Made by a program: the position numbers and the translations under genes. A stretch of 64,000 nt of DNA. It comes from Streptomyces sp. HUAS MG91. Its GTDB lineage: Bacteria; Actinomycetota; Actinomycetes; Streptomycetales; Streptomycetaceae. The notes beneath the pieces were generated by a model that saw only the letters and a list, made by a program, of their open reading frames with translations, was not told the origin of the DNA and did no database searches. Where the stretch lies: positions 1,674,001 through 1,738,000 of the forward strand of contig NZ_CP159534.1 in assembly GCF_040529335.1 (NCBI RefSeq), written 5' to 3'. Shown here in pieces: positions 15,229-23,560 of this stretch (its first letter is position 1; every line of letters begins with the position of its first letter).

Positions 15229-17370
15229 GTGGCTGCGGGGAACGCAGGGCGAGGGCCGGTCCGGCCGACGGCGTTGGAGCTGCATCAGATTCGTGAGGGT
15301 CTTGTGCGCGGGTACCGAGGATTGATCGACGAAAGCGATTTGCAGCGGAACTCCGAGGCGGAGCGTGACCGGGCATTTCTATCGCGTGCTGTAGCCGCGA
15401 CGGCCATCCGCAGGGTGACTGGCTGGGACGCCAAGGTCTGCGCGGAAGCAGTGATCGACGGCAGCCGGGACAATGGCATCGACGCAGTCGCCGTGACGGA
15501 CGGCGCGCAGGTCTGGCTCGTTCAGGCGAAGTGGAAGGATTCGGGCACCGCTGGATTCCATACCGATGCGGCGCGTGCGTTCATCGACGGACTGCGCCTT
15601 CTGGAACAACGTCAGTTCGATCAGTTCAACAGCAAGCTGCAACCCTTCACGGCCAAGCTCGACTCGGCATTCGCCGACACCCGATTGAAGATCACACTGG
15701 TGATTGCGGTCGTCGGAAACGACCCTCTGCACGCGGACACCATCGCCATCCTGGACCGCGCGGCCGAGGATCACTACGGTCTCGGCCCGATGCTGGACCA
15801 CCGGCTCATGGGCGCGGGTGAACTGCTTCAACAGCTGAAGCATGACCTTGAGCCGGAGCCGGTCGGCATCAAGGTCCGCATGCCGCAATGGATCAAGCGG
15901 GATCTGCCGTTTCCCGCCTATCAGGGATCGGTCGCCGCCTCCGATGTCGCGAACTGGTACGAGGAACACGGGGCCAGGCTATTCGAGGACAACATTCGCC
16001 AGTCGCTCGGGCTCACACGCATCAACTCCGGTATCCAGACCACTCTGGCTGAGGAGCCAGACAACTTTTGGTACTTCAACAACGGCATCACCATCCTCTG
16101 TGACGAGATCGAGCCCACCTGGCCGGGACGGCGGCGCCCCGACGAGCCGGTCGAACTCGGCATCAAGAACGCCAGCGTGGTCAACGGCGCGCAGACCGTG
16201 AGTGAGATCCACAAAGCGATGACGCTGACCCCAGACACCGTCGAAACCGCGGATGTGACGGTCAGGGTCTTCTCTCTGGGCAGCGAGCGGCAGCGGTACG
16301 CGGCCCGGATCACGGAGACGACGAACACCCAGAACGACGTTTCCCAGCGCGATTTTGTGGCGCTCGACGACACGCAAGCGGCCATCCGTGAGGACTTCGA
16401 CCTCTCGCTGCAGAAAATGTATGTGTTCAAGCGCGGAGAGGCGGATCCGGCACCGGAGTCCGGCTGCTCCGTCGTCCACGCGGCAATCGCGCTGGCCTGC
16501 GCTCACCGGACGCCCGAACTCACCGTGCGGGCCAAGCGGGACACGGATCTGCTATGGGAACGTGGCCGCAGCGGAGCCTACCCGCGCCTTTTCGGCGAGG
16601 CACCCAGCGCATTCCGGATCTGGCGCAGCGTGCTGATCCACCGTGCGGTGGGGGATGCCCTCGACGCCCAGCGTAAGCGTGTGAACGGCCGAGCAGAAGA
16701 GGCCACACGTCGCGGAGACCTGCTTATTTCCCATCTGGTGTTCCAACTCGTCGACATCGAGGACATCGACGACCCCGCATTCGACATCTCTCGCGTGTTG
16801 GTGTCTGTGCCGGCCTTCACCGAATCCGTTCTCGCCTGGCTGATCCATCACGTCGACGGGACGTACGGCTCTACCTCCTTCCTCACCAGCACGTTCACTA
16901 ATGAGACCCGCTGCCGGGAGCTTGCCCGACTGGTGCTGCCCGATGTTCGAAGAGGTGGGGACGTACCGGATATGCCGGAGAACTATCAGGTACCTGCTCA
17001 GCGAGCACGGAAGAGGCGGCGCCCCAACACGGTGCCGACGTTGGTCAACGCCGGGATCCTGGGCGACAACACTCCGCTGACGTACGTGCCGGGCAACGAC
17101 CTGGAGAAGCGTGCGCTGCAAGCCTGGCTTGCGGCCGACTCCCGCAGGGCGCAGGCCACATGGCAGAACGATCGCGGCAAGCCGCTGCTCTGGGCCTACG
17201 ACCGGCAGGCGTACAGCGCCAACAAGCTGGTCTTGAAGATGTGGGAACTCGCATGTTGGGAGGAGGCGCCGGTCTCGGTCCAAGGGCCGGCGCGCTGGAC
17301 CGCCGACGGCAAGCGGAATCTGTACGAGCTGGCCACCGAGTGGCTCGACGGCCAGAACGACGACGACTGA
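15229..17370 (+). CDS. AIPR-family protein with nuclease-like N-terminus
   Basis: A 713-residue protein. The middle part is the AIPR (abortive infection phage resistance) domain: YEEHGARLFEDNIRQSLG at about 243, FWYFNNGITILCDEI at about 280, and NASVVNGAQTVS at about 313-325. The N-terminus carries a PD-(D/E)xK-like motif, Asp85 in DNGIDAVAV and Gln99-x-Lys101 in WLVQAKWKD, the D...QxK form used by Mrr-type nucleases. The last 115 residues begin TVPTLVNAGILGD and include ARWTADGKRNLYELATEWL, which faintly resembles the RAMA domain of restriction-associated proteins; this is a weak guess. It lies 200 bp after the SAMD9-like gene on the same strand and converges on the kinase gene. It is expected to degrade nucleic acid during phage infection. 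Confidence 0.82.
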   Translation: MAAGNAGRGPVRPTALELHQIREGLVRGYRGLIDESDLQRNSEAERDRAFLSRAVAATAIRRVTGWDAKVCAEAVIDGSRDNGIDAVAVTDGAQVWLVQAKWKDSGTAGFHTDAARAFIDGLRLLEQRQFDQFNSKLQPFTAKLDSAFADTRLKITLVIAVVGNDPLHADTIAILDRAAEDHYGLGPMLDHRLMGAGELLQQLKHDLEPEPVGIKVRMPQWIKRDLPFPAYQGSVAASDVANWYEEHGARLFEDNIRQSLGLTRINSGIQTTLAEEPDNFWYFNNGITILCDEIEPTWPGRRRPDEPVELGIKNASVVNGAQTVSEIHKAMTLTPDTVETADVTVRVFSLGSERQRYAARITETTNTQNDVSQRDFVALDDTQAAIREDFDLSLQKMYVFKRGEADPAPESGCSVVHAAIALACAHRTPELTVRAKRDTDLLWERGRSGAYPRLFGEAPSAFRIWRSVLIHRAVGDALDAQRKRVNGRAEEATRRGDLLISHLVFQLVDIEDIDDPAFDISRVLVSVPAFTESVLAWLIHHVDGTYGSTSFLTSTFTNETRCRELARLVLPDVRRGGDVPDMPENYQVPAQRARKRRRPNTVPTLVNAGILGDNTPLTYVPGNDLEKRALQAWLAADSRRAQATWQNDRGKPLLWAYDRQAYSANKLVLKMWELACWEEAPVSVQGPARWTADGKRNLYELATEWLDGQNDDD

Positions 17371-17385
17371 ACGGGCACGTGGTGA

Positions 17386-17422
17386 AGGGACCCGGTCTTC
17401 GTGCGGACCGGACCTTTCCCTG
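17386..17422. terminator. hairpin between convergent AIPR and kinase genes
   Basis: CCGGTC (17392-17397) pairs with GACCGG (17406-17411), and flanking AGGGA/TCCCT bases extend the stem with a bulge. It fills the 55-bp gap between two converging stop codons and can terminate both transcripts. Confidence 0.55.
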
Positions 17423-17425
17423 TGT

Positions 17426-19066
17426 CTATTCGAAGTGCCGAAGCCGCTGGATGAATCCGTCGAGGTCGGCCAGTTCTGGGGCTTGTGGCCCGCGGTAGCG
17501 GTGCGTCGCCTCGCGGAGGGCGAGGGCGGCGGCCTGTGCCTGCATGTGCCGTTCCGAGACCGCTTCCAGGCGCATGATCTGCGCGAGTGCATCCAGATGG
17601 CGGGCCACGGCGGCCTCGTCCTCCTCGTCAGGCGCGTACTGGACATAGGTCTGGTACGCGCCGACCGCGGCGGTGGTCTCTCCGAGCTCCATGCGGCAGA
17701 CGGCGATGTAGTAGAGGCAGAGCCGCATATCGTCGTCATCCGGGCCGAACCGCCTGCCGAATCCGCCGGCGGCCCGCTGGAAGAGATCCAGCGCTTCGCT
17801 GTGTGCGCCAGCGAGGAACTGGACGTGGGCCAGGGACAGTGTCAACTCGTCCGCCAGAGTGTCGTCCACGACCCTGTCAAGCGCCTCTGCCAGGACGTCG
17901 ATGGCCTGCGTGAACCGGCCGAGGGCGGCGAGGTCGGATGCGCGATCGGTGATTCTGTCGGCCTCGTCGGGGCCGATCGGCGGCTTGTCCGGTTCCACCG
18001 CGGCCGTGGTGTTCACCTCGGTCGGTGTGTACGCGCCTGCCCGCCCGCCTCCGCTCCGCACCGATCCGCCGAACGGCCGGGTGAAGGGCGTACACGGGTC
18101 AAGGTCGAGGCCGTCGGCGGTGAGCAGCGGCGGTGTGCCGGGCGAGGCGCCCAGTGCCGCCAGCGGCAGCAGGGCTTCGTAGACCGTTGCCGCGGACATC
18201 CGGTGCTCGGATTCCTTGTGAAGCATGCCGAGCAGCAACTGCTCGATCTCTTTGGGTGCGTCGGACCGGAGCGCGCCGACCGCGGGGGGCGGAGTGTGTA
18301 CGTGGTGCCAGGGGAGGGACTTGCCGCCGGAGTCGGTGAAGGGGGTGGTCCCTGTGAGGAGTTGGTAGATCACGCAGGCGAGGGCGTAGATGTCGGCGGC
18401 CGGTCCGACCGCGTTGGCCAGGCTCTGCTCCGGTGACATGTAGGCCGGGGTACCAACGGTCATTCCCGGCTGGGTCAGATGGGGGTTCGAGCCGCTGCCG
18501 CGGAGGGCCGCGATACCGAAGTCGAGGACCTTCACGACCCCGCCGGGGGTCAGCATGAGGTTGGCCGGCTTGATGTCGCGGTGGATGACGTCGTGGCGAT
18601 GGACCTCGTCCAGGGCGGAGGCGATCTGGGCACCAATGGCTGCCGCCCAGGAGACAGGCAGCGGCTCGTAGTCGTAGTCCGTCTCGTCGATGAGAGTCTG
18701 GACTTCACGCCCCTTGAGTAGCTGCATCACCACGTACAGCCGCCCGCTCTCCTCATCGAACCCGGTGTCGTAGACGGCGGGGATTGAAGGGTGTTCGTGG
18801 AGCGAGGCGGTCGTCCGTACTTCGCGCAGGAAGCGCTGACGACGGACGTCGAGAGTCCTTTGGTAGACGGTGTCCTGTATCGCGTAGCAGTTCGACTGCT
18901 CGTCGAGCATCATCTTGACGGCGACGCGCCGGTCGAGGCGCTCGTCGTAGGCGCGCCACACCTCACCCATGCCGCCCCTGCCGATGGGCGAGTGCAGCCG
19001 GTACCGGCCCGCGAGCACTCTCGCCGGCTGCCCTGCCTCCTCGGTCGGCGCCATGTCGTCCCCCAT
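17426..19066 (-). CDS. soluble Ser/Thr protein kinase with TPR-like C-terminus
   Basis: A 546-residue Hanks-type kinase. The kinase domain covers about 22-310, with the glycine loop IGRGGMGEV (28-36), Lys51 in VAVK, HRDIKPAN with Asp164, DFG with Asp182, and SPEQ; all catalytic residues are present. About 20 residues (LDEQSNCYAIQDTVYQR...) are inserted between Lys51 and the alpha-C helix. There is no transmembrane segment and no PASTA domain, unlike the cell-wall kinases. Residues about 365-530 are helical repeats of TPR type (LAALGRFTQAIDVLAEAL, FLAGAHSEALDLFQRA). ATG 19066 is preferred over a TTG 18 bp upstream because GAGAGG precedes it. It is the last gene of the restriction operon, 45 bp after hsdR, so it probably acts with or controls that system. 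Confidence 0.88.
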   Translation of the reverse strand: MGDDMAPTEEAGQPARVLAGRYRLHSPIGRGGMGEVWRAYDERLDRRVAVKMMLDEQSNCYAIQDTVYQRTLDVRRQRFLREVRTTASLHEHPSIPAVYDTGFDEESGRLYVVMQLLKGREVQTLIDETDYDYEPLPVSWAAAIGAQIASALDEVHRHDVIHRDIKPANLMLTPGGVVKVLDFGIAALRGSGSNPHLTQPGMTVGTPAYMSPEQSLANAVGPAADIYALACVIYQLLTGTTPFTDSGGKSLPWHHVHTPPPAVGALRSDAPKEIEQLLLGMLHKESEHRMSAATVYEALLPLAALGASPGTPPLLTADGLDLDPCTPFTRPFGGSVRSGGGRAGAYTPTEVNTTAAVEPDKPPIGPDEADRITDRASDLAALGRFTQAIDVLAEALDRVVDDTLADELTLSLAHVQFLAGAHSEALDLFQRAAGGFGRRFGPDDDDMRLCLYYIAVCRMELGETTAAVGAYQTYVQYAPDEEDEAAVARHLDALAQIMRLEAVSERHMQAQAAALALREATHRYRGPQAPELADLDGFIQRLRHFE

Positions 19067-19111
19067 GCCGGCCCTCTCCCTCAAGGTGATCGTCGTGATC
19101 GTCCGTGCAGG

Positions 19112-22100
19112 CTACGGTGCGTCAGGACTACGGCGCTGAAATTCGTGGGCCTTCAGCTCGGCCGCGCGTTCGGCGGTTGCCTGGATCTCCGCTGCCCTGC
19201 GCGCGGGGCGGCGGATCAGCTGGTACGACTGGGCCGTGGCGACCTGCCGAAACAGGCGGTTCACCTTCTCGTCGTCGAAGTACCGCACCATCAGGGCATC
19301 GTTGGACTGTGCCTGCCTTATGACGAACGCATCCATGTCCTTGGCGAGTTCCCGCCCGTACGTCTCCTCGTCCTGGGCGAGAGCCACCTCCTGCATGTCG
19401 ACGTCCTCGGAGATCACTGCGACGAGCTGGCCGAGGAGGATCTGGTCCGCCGTGGAGAGCTCGGCACCGAGCTCGTCGTTGATGGACTGGATGACCTCGG
19501 CGAGCGTCTTCTCCTCGACCTCGACCGACGCGCCGGCCGCCTGGGCGACAAGGCCCGGTAGGACCTGATCGCCCACCGGCTCCAACTGCAGTTCGGGGGT
19601 CCCGGTCTGCTTGACCAGCATGTGGCTGGGCACCGTTTCGCCGATGTCGGCGGCGGCGGTGCCGTCGGGGCGGGGGAGTCGTCGGAGCAGGAACCGCCCG
19701 TACTGGAAGAGTCGCTCCAGTTCCGTGTTCTCGAACCCGATGACGTGGGAGAGCCAGCCGTACGCCTTGACGTACGACTCCAGGGCCCGGCGGAACTCCT
19801 GGGCCTTGTCCGGTTCTTGAGCGAGGAGGCTGATGAAACGGTCCACTGCGGGTGCTGTGTAGTGGTAGAGCCGCGCGTGTGCCTTCTTGACCTCATCCTC
19901 GGAGGCGCGGCCTTCATCGAGGGCATCGAAGTACGCCTTGACGAGGGCATCCATCTCGGATTCCACGAGCAGCCGGTAGCCCATGACCTCGTCCTGCCGG
20001 TCGAAGAGCAGGTTGGGGTCGGCCGGCTCGGTGCGCGTCGTCTCGTAGTAGTCCTGGAAGGCGTCCCGGATCACCTCCCACTTGTTGGCGAAGTCCAAAA
20101 CGAACAGGTCTTCCTGGGACTTCAGCGGGTGGGTTCGGTTGAGACGCGAGAGGGTCTGTACGGCGGCGACGTTGGCGAGCGGCTTGTCCACGTACATCGT
20201 CGTCAGCAGCGGCTGGTCGAAGCCCGTCTGGTACTTCTCGGCGACGACGAGGATCCGGTACTCGGGCTTGGGCACGGACGGCCGGTTCGGGTCATCGGCG
20301 CGCACGTAGGCGAAGCGGCCCGGGAGCTCCTTCTCCGGAAAGCCGTTGAGCTTGGACTCGGTGTACTCGACGTCGTTCACGGTCAGCGCGCCGGAGAACG
20401 CGACGAGCGCGGCACAGTCGGTGGCACCCCGCTCGTCCACGTACTTGCGGATCGCCTGGTAGAGCCGGACCGCGTGCTCGCGGCTGGGGGTGACCACCAT
20501 GGCCTTGGCCCGGCCGCCGAGCCGGCCCGCACTGTGGGAGCGGAAGTGATCGACCATGATCTTTGCCCGCTGATCCATCGACGCCTCGGACAACAGCGCC
20601 GCACGCACGAGCTGGGAGCGGGCCTTGCGCGGATCCACCTGGCGTTCGACCTCTTCGACCGCATCGTTGTGCAGCTTGAAGTAGGTGGCGTGGGTGATGA
20701 ACGTGTCGAGCACGTTGAGGATGAAGCCCTCATCGATGGCCTGGCGCATCGAGTACACGTGGAACGGGCTCGGCCGTCCAGTGTCTGGGGCCTTGGTACC
20801 GAAGAGTTCGAGGGTCTTCGCCTTCGGGGTCGCGGTGAAAGCGAAGAACGACATGTTCGGCTGCTGTCCGCGGGCCAGCGCCTCAGCGGTCAACGGGTCA
20901 CCATCCGCGTCGACGGCCTTGGCCCCCAGGGCTTTCTTCAGCGCGGCCGAGCCGTCGCCGCCCTGCGACGAGTGCGCCTCGTCGATGATCACCGCGTAGC
21001 GGAGCCTGCCGAGCCCGCCGACCTTCTTCAGTATGAACGGAAACTTCTGCAGGGTGGTGATGACGATTCGCGCGGTGGAACCGGTGAGCGCATCGGCCAG
21101 TTGGTTGGAGTCCTCGTCGACCCGGACCACTACACCCGGGGTGTGGGTGAACTGGTAGATGGTGTCCTGGAGTTGCTTGTCCAGGACTCTCCGGTCGGTG
21201 ATGACAATCACCTTGTCGAAGACCGGCTGGTTGGGCCCCAGTCCCTTCTCGCGGATGGCCTCACCGAGCAGCGCGGGGTCTTCCGGAGTGTGCAGGGACG
21301 ACAGCCGGTGGGCGAGCCAGGCGATGGTGTTGGACTTGCCAGATCCCGCCGAGTGCTGGATGAGGTAGTTCTCCCCGGCGCCGACGCGGCCAGCGTGGGC
21401 GGTGAGCTGCCGGACGGCGTGCCACTGGTGGTAGCGGGGGAAGATAAGCGGCTGGGTGTGCGCGAGGCCGGGGCGGTACGAGGGGGACTTGCCAGCCTTG
21501 GCCTGCTCGTCCTCGACGTGCAGATACCGTTCCAGCAGTTCGAGCCAGTTGTCCCGCGCCCAGACGTGCTCCCAGAGGTAGGACACCGGGTACGTGCTGT
21601 CGTCCTCACCCTCGGCGGGGCGCGGCGGGTTGCCCGCGGTGCCGTCGACGCCGGGCCCGCGGGAGCCGGTGTTGAACGGCAGGAACCGGGTCTTCTTCCC
21701 GGCCAGCCGGGTGCTGAGGAAGGCTAGGGTCGGGTCGACGGCGAAGTGCACCAGGGTGCGCTTGGCGAAGAAGAGTTCCTTCGGATCCCGGTCGGTGCGG
21801 TACTGGTGGAGAGCCTCTTCGACGTTCTGCCTGGTGAAGTGGTTCTTCAGCTCGACCGAGGCCAGGGGGAGCCCGTTGAGAAAGAAGGCCACGTCCACGG
21901 ACTTGGCCGGTGTCTTCGCCGAATAGTGGAACTGCCGTACGTACGTGAGCCGGTTGGCGTCGTACTCACGCAGGGCGTTGGCGGCGAGGGTGTGCGCCGG
22001 CCGGAAGTATGCGAGTTGGAGCTTCACGTTGCGGTCGTTCACCCCGCGCCGGAGCACGTCGAGCACACCGCGCGCATCGATCTGCTGAGCGACGCGCTTG

Positions 22101-22327
22101 GCGAAACGCTGAGTGGAGGCTTCCTCACCCTCCCCGTACTCGGCCTGAAGGCGGAGCCAGGAGTCGTTCTGCGATGTGCGGAGGAAGGCGGACAACTCGC
22201 CGGTGTCGATGCCGAGTTCGTGGTTGTAGGTGTTGGCCAGGCCGGGATCCCAGCCCTGGGCACGGAGTCCCGCCTCTACGGCGTTCTCGAATGCCTTCTC
22301 GTCATCGACGCGGATCACGGGAGTCAT
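19112..22327 (-). CDS. hsdR: type I restriction endonuclease subunit R
   Basis: A 1071-residue HsdR. The N-terminal nuclease domain has Asp145 and Glu159-x-Lys161 (DVAFFLNG, then SVELKN), the D...ExK active site. The translocase motor follows, with P-loop HSAGSGKSNT near 327, VIVITDRRVLD (motif Ia), IIDEAHSSQGG (motif II) and FFAFTATPKAKT (motif III), then a second RecA domain with KYQTGFDQP, and a helical tail binding the methylase. Length and motif order are normal and nothing is broken. ATG 22327 starts 3 bp after the hsdS stop codon. It translocates and cuts DNA when bound to HsdM/HsdS at unmodified sites. Confidence 0.96.
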   Translation of the reverse strand: MTPVIRVDDEKAFENAVEAGLRAQGWDPGLANTYNHELGIDTGELSAFLRTSQNDSWLRLQAEYGEGEEASTQRFAKRVAQQIDARGVLDVLRRGVNDRNVKLQLAYFRPAHTLAANALREYDANRLTYVRQFHYSAKTPAKSVDVAFFLNGLPLASVELKNHFTRQNVEEALHQYRTDRDPKELFFAKRTLVHFAVDPTLAFLSTRLAGKKTRFLPFNTGSRGPGVDGTAGNPPRPAEGEDDSTYPVSYLWEHVWARDNWLELLERYLHVEDEQAKAGKSPSYRPGLAHTQPLIFPRYHQWHAVRQLTAHAGRVGAGENYLIQHSAGSGKSNTIAWLAHRLSSLHTPEDPALLGEAIREKGLGPNQPVFDKVIVITDRRVLDKQLQDTIYQFTHTPGVVVRVDEDSNQLADALTGSTARIVITTLQKFPFILKKVGGLGRLRYAVIIDEAHSSQGGDGSAALKKALGAKAVDADGDPLTAEALARGQQPNMSFFAFTATPKAKTLELFGTKAPDTGRPSPFHVYSMRQAIDEGFILNVLDTFITHATYFKLHNDAVEEVERQVDPRKARSQLVRAALLSEASMDQRAKIMVDHFRSHSAGRLGGRAKAMVVTPSREHAVRLYQAIRKYVDERGATDCAALVAFSGALTVNDVEYTESKLNGFPEKELPGRFAYVRADDPNRPSVPKPEYRILVVAEKYQTGFDQPLLTTMYVDKPLANVAAVQTLSRLNRTHPLKSQEDLFVLDFANKWEVIRDAFQDYYETTRTEPADPNLLFDRQDEVMGYRLLVESEMDALVKAYFDALDEGRASEDEVKKAHARLYHYTAPAVDRFISLLAQEPDKAQEFRRALESYVKAYGWLSHVIGFENTELERLFQYGRFLLRRLPRPDGTAAADIGETVPSHMLVKQTGTPELQLEPVGDQVLPGLVAQAAGASVEVEEKTLAEVIQSINDELGAELSTADQILLGQLVAVISEDVDMQEVALAQDEETYGRELAKDMDAFVIRQAQSNDALMVRYFDDEKVNRLFRQVATAQSYQLIRRPARRAAEIQATAERAAELKAHEFQRRSPDAP

Positions 22328-22330
22328 GGA

Positions 22331-23560
22331 TCAGTCCTCTCCTCGGCCCGATGCAGTGGACACGTCGAACTGGCCGGTCACGGCGGCGGTGATGAGGGCC
22401 TGGCGGCGTTCGGCGAGGAGGGTGAGCTGGCGGGTGATACGGCTGCGCAAAGCGTCCGTCTGCATGCGGCTTCGATCCAACTCGGCTACGACTCTTTTCT
22501 GCTCAGGCAGGTCAATATGCGGAATTGGCCACTCCTTCACTTCTTCGAAGCGGATATTCGCCATCGACTGAGATGCGCCGTTTGAGGAGGCAGAGGAAAA
22601 GGATCGCACGCGGGTTCCGCGTGCGATCCAAGCGACGTAATGAGCGTCCAGCAAGGGTGAGAGGCCGACTCGGAAAATCTTGTCAGAGAGTAGTAGCTTG
22701 CGGCGAACCGCAGGTACAACCGCCGTTGAGCCGACCAACTGGGGTGTGTTGGCGCGCGTGATGAGTACGTCACCCTCACGAACCTCATTGCGTACGTCTG
22801 GTACGGCGTCCTCGGGGAGTCGTTTGTTCTGGTCGGGGAAGAATGAACCTGGCCTGAGGCAACTCACCTTCAGAACACCCCACTCGTCATCACTTGCAGG
22901 GACCGCGTCACATTGCGGACTTGAACCCTGATCCATCGCAATGATGAAGCGTCGGAACGGCGTGGTGCCCACGCGATCGATCAACTCATCGATGGCGAGA
23001 TCCACGATTGCTGATTCGCGTTCGTCCAGTCGTTCCAGAACCGTGGTTTGCAGTGCCAAAAGCCGATCGATGCGGGAAGTCTCGGCGTCGAGAAAGTCGG
23101 CGATGCGGCGCTGTTCGTCGCTTGAGGGCATCCAGATTTGCAGCTCGCCGAGCTCCTCGGCATTGAGATGGGGTTGCGCTGCTCGTGAGCTGACCAGTTT
23201 GATTTGATCTTGTGCGGCGATACCCAACAGCGCGTATGCCAAGTATCGAGAATTTATGGCAAGGGGCGTAACTCGGAGGTCATATCCAGGTGCACTACCA
23301 GCCCACTTTGCGGTAATTCGGGCCGAGTCTCCCGTGTATGCACCGCTTCGCACCACAAGAATTTCACCCTCTTTGAGCAGCGGAGCTCGATCGAGTGGTA
23401 GATCTTCCAAACGGGCTCGCAGGAGACCCGGTTCGGTGATCTTCCCTCGGGTGATATTGGTTGCGCGCAGGATTGGGATTCCGTCGGTGGACAGCTTCGG
23501 GGGCTGCCCCAGCCCGTACTGGACTAGCGCGACACGTTTAAGCATGACGGTGTTGCTCAT
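22331..23560 (-). CDS. hsdS: type I restriction specificity subunit S
   Basis: A 409-residue HsdS with two target-recognition domains (about 1-150 and 200-360) and two long helical spacers. The conserved ends are visible: PSSDEQRRIADFLDAETSRIDRL closes the first half and DLPEQKRVVAEL...ERRQALITAAVTGQFDV closes the second. The TRDs are visibly less GC-biased than the neighbouring genes (for example around 23200-23320), as expected for rapidly exchanged recognition modules. Its ATG overlaps the hsdM stop by 4 bp. It defines a bipartite recognition sequence that cannot be deduced here. Confidence 0.93.
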   Translation of the reverse strand: MSNTVMLKRVALVQYGLGQPPKLSTDGIPILRATNITRGKITEPGLLRARLEDLPLDRAPLLKEGEILVVRSGAYTGDSARITAKWAGSAPGYDLRVTPLAINSRYLAYALLGIAAQDQIKLVSSRAAQPHLNAEELGELQIWMPSSDEQRRIADFLDAETSRIDRLLALQTTVLERLDERESAIVDLAIDELIDRVGTTPFRRFIIAMDQGSSPQCDAVPASDDEWGVLKVSCLRPGSFFPDQNKRLPEDAVPDVRNEVREGDVLITRANTPQLVGSTAVVPAVRRKLLLSDKIFRVGLSPLLDAHYVAWIARGTRVRSFSSASSNGASQSMANIRFEEVKEWPIPHIDLPEQKRVVAELDRSRMQTDALRSRITRQLTLLAERRQALITAAVTGQFDVSTASGRGED

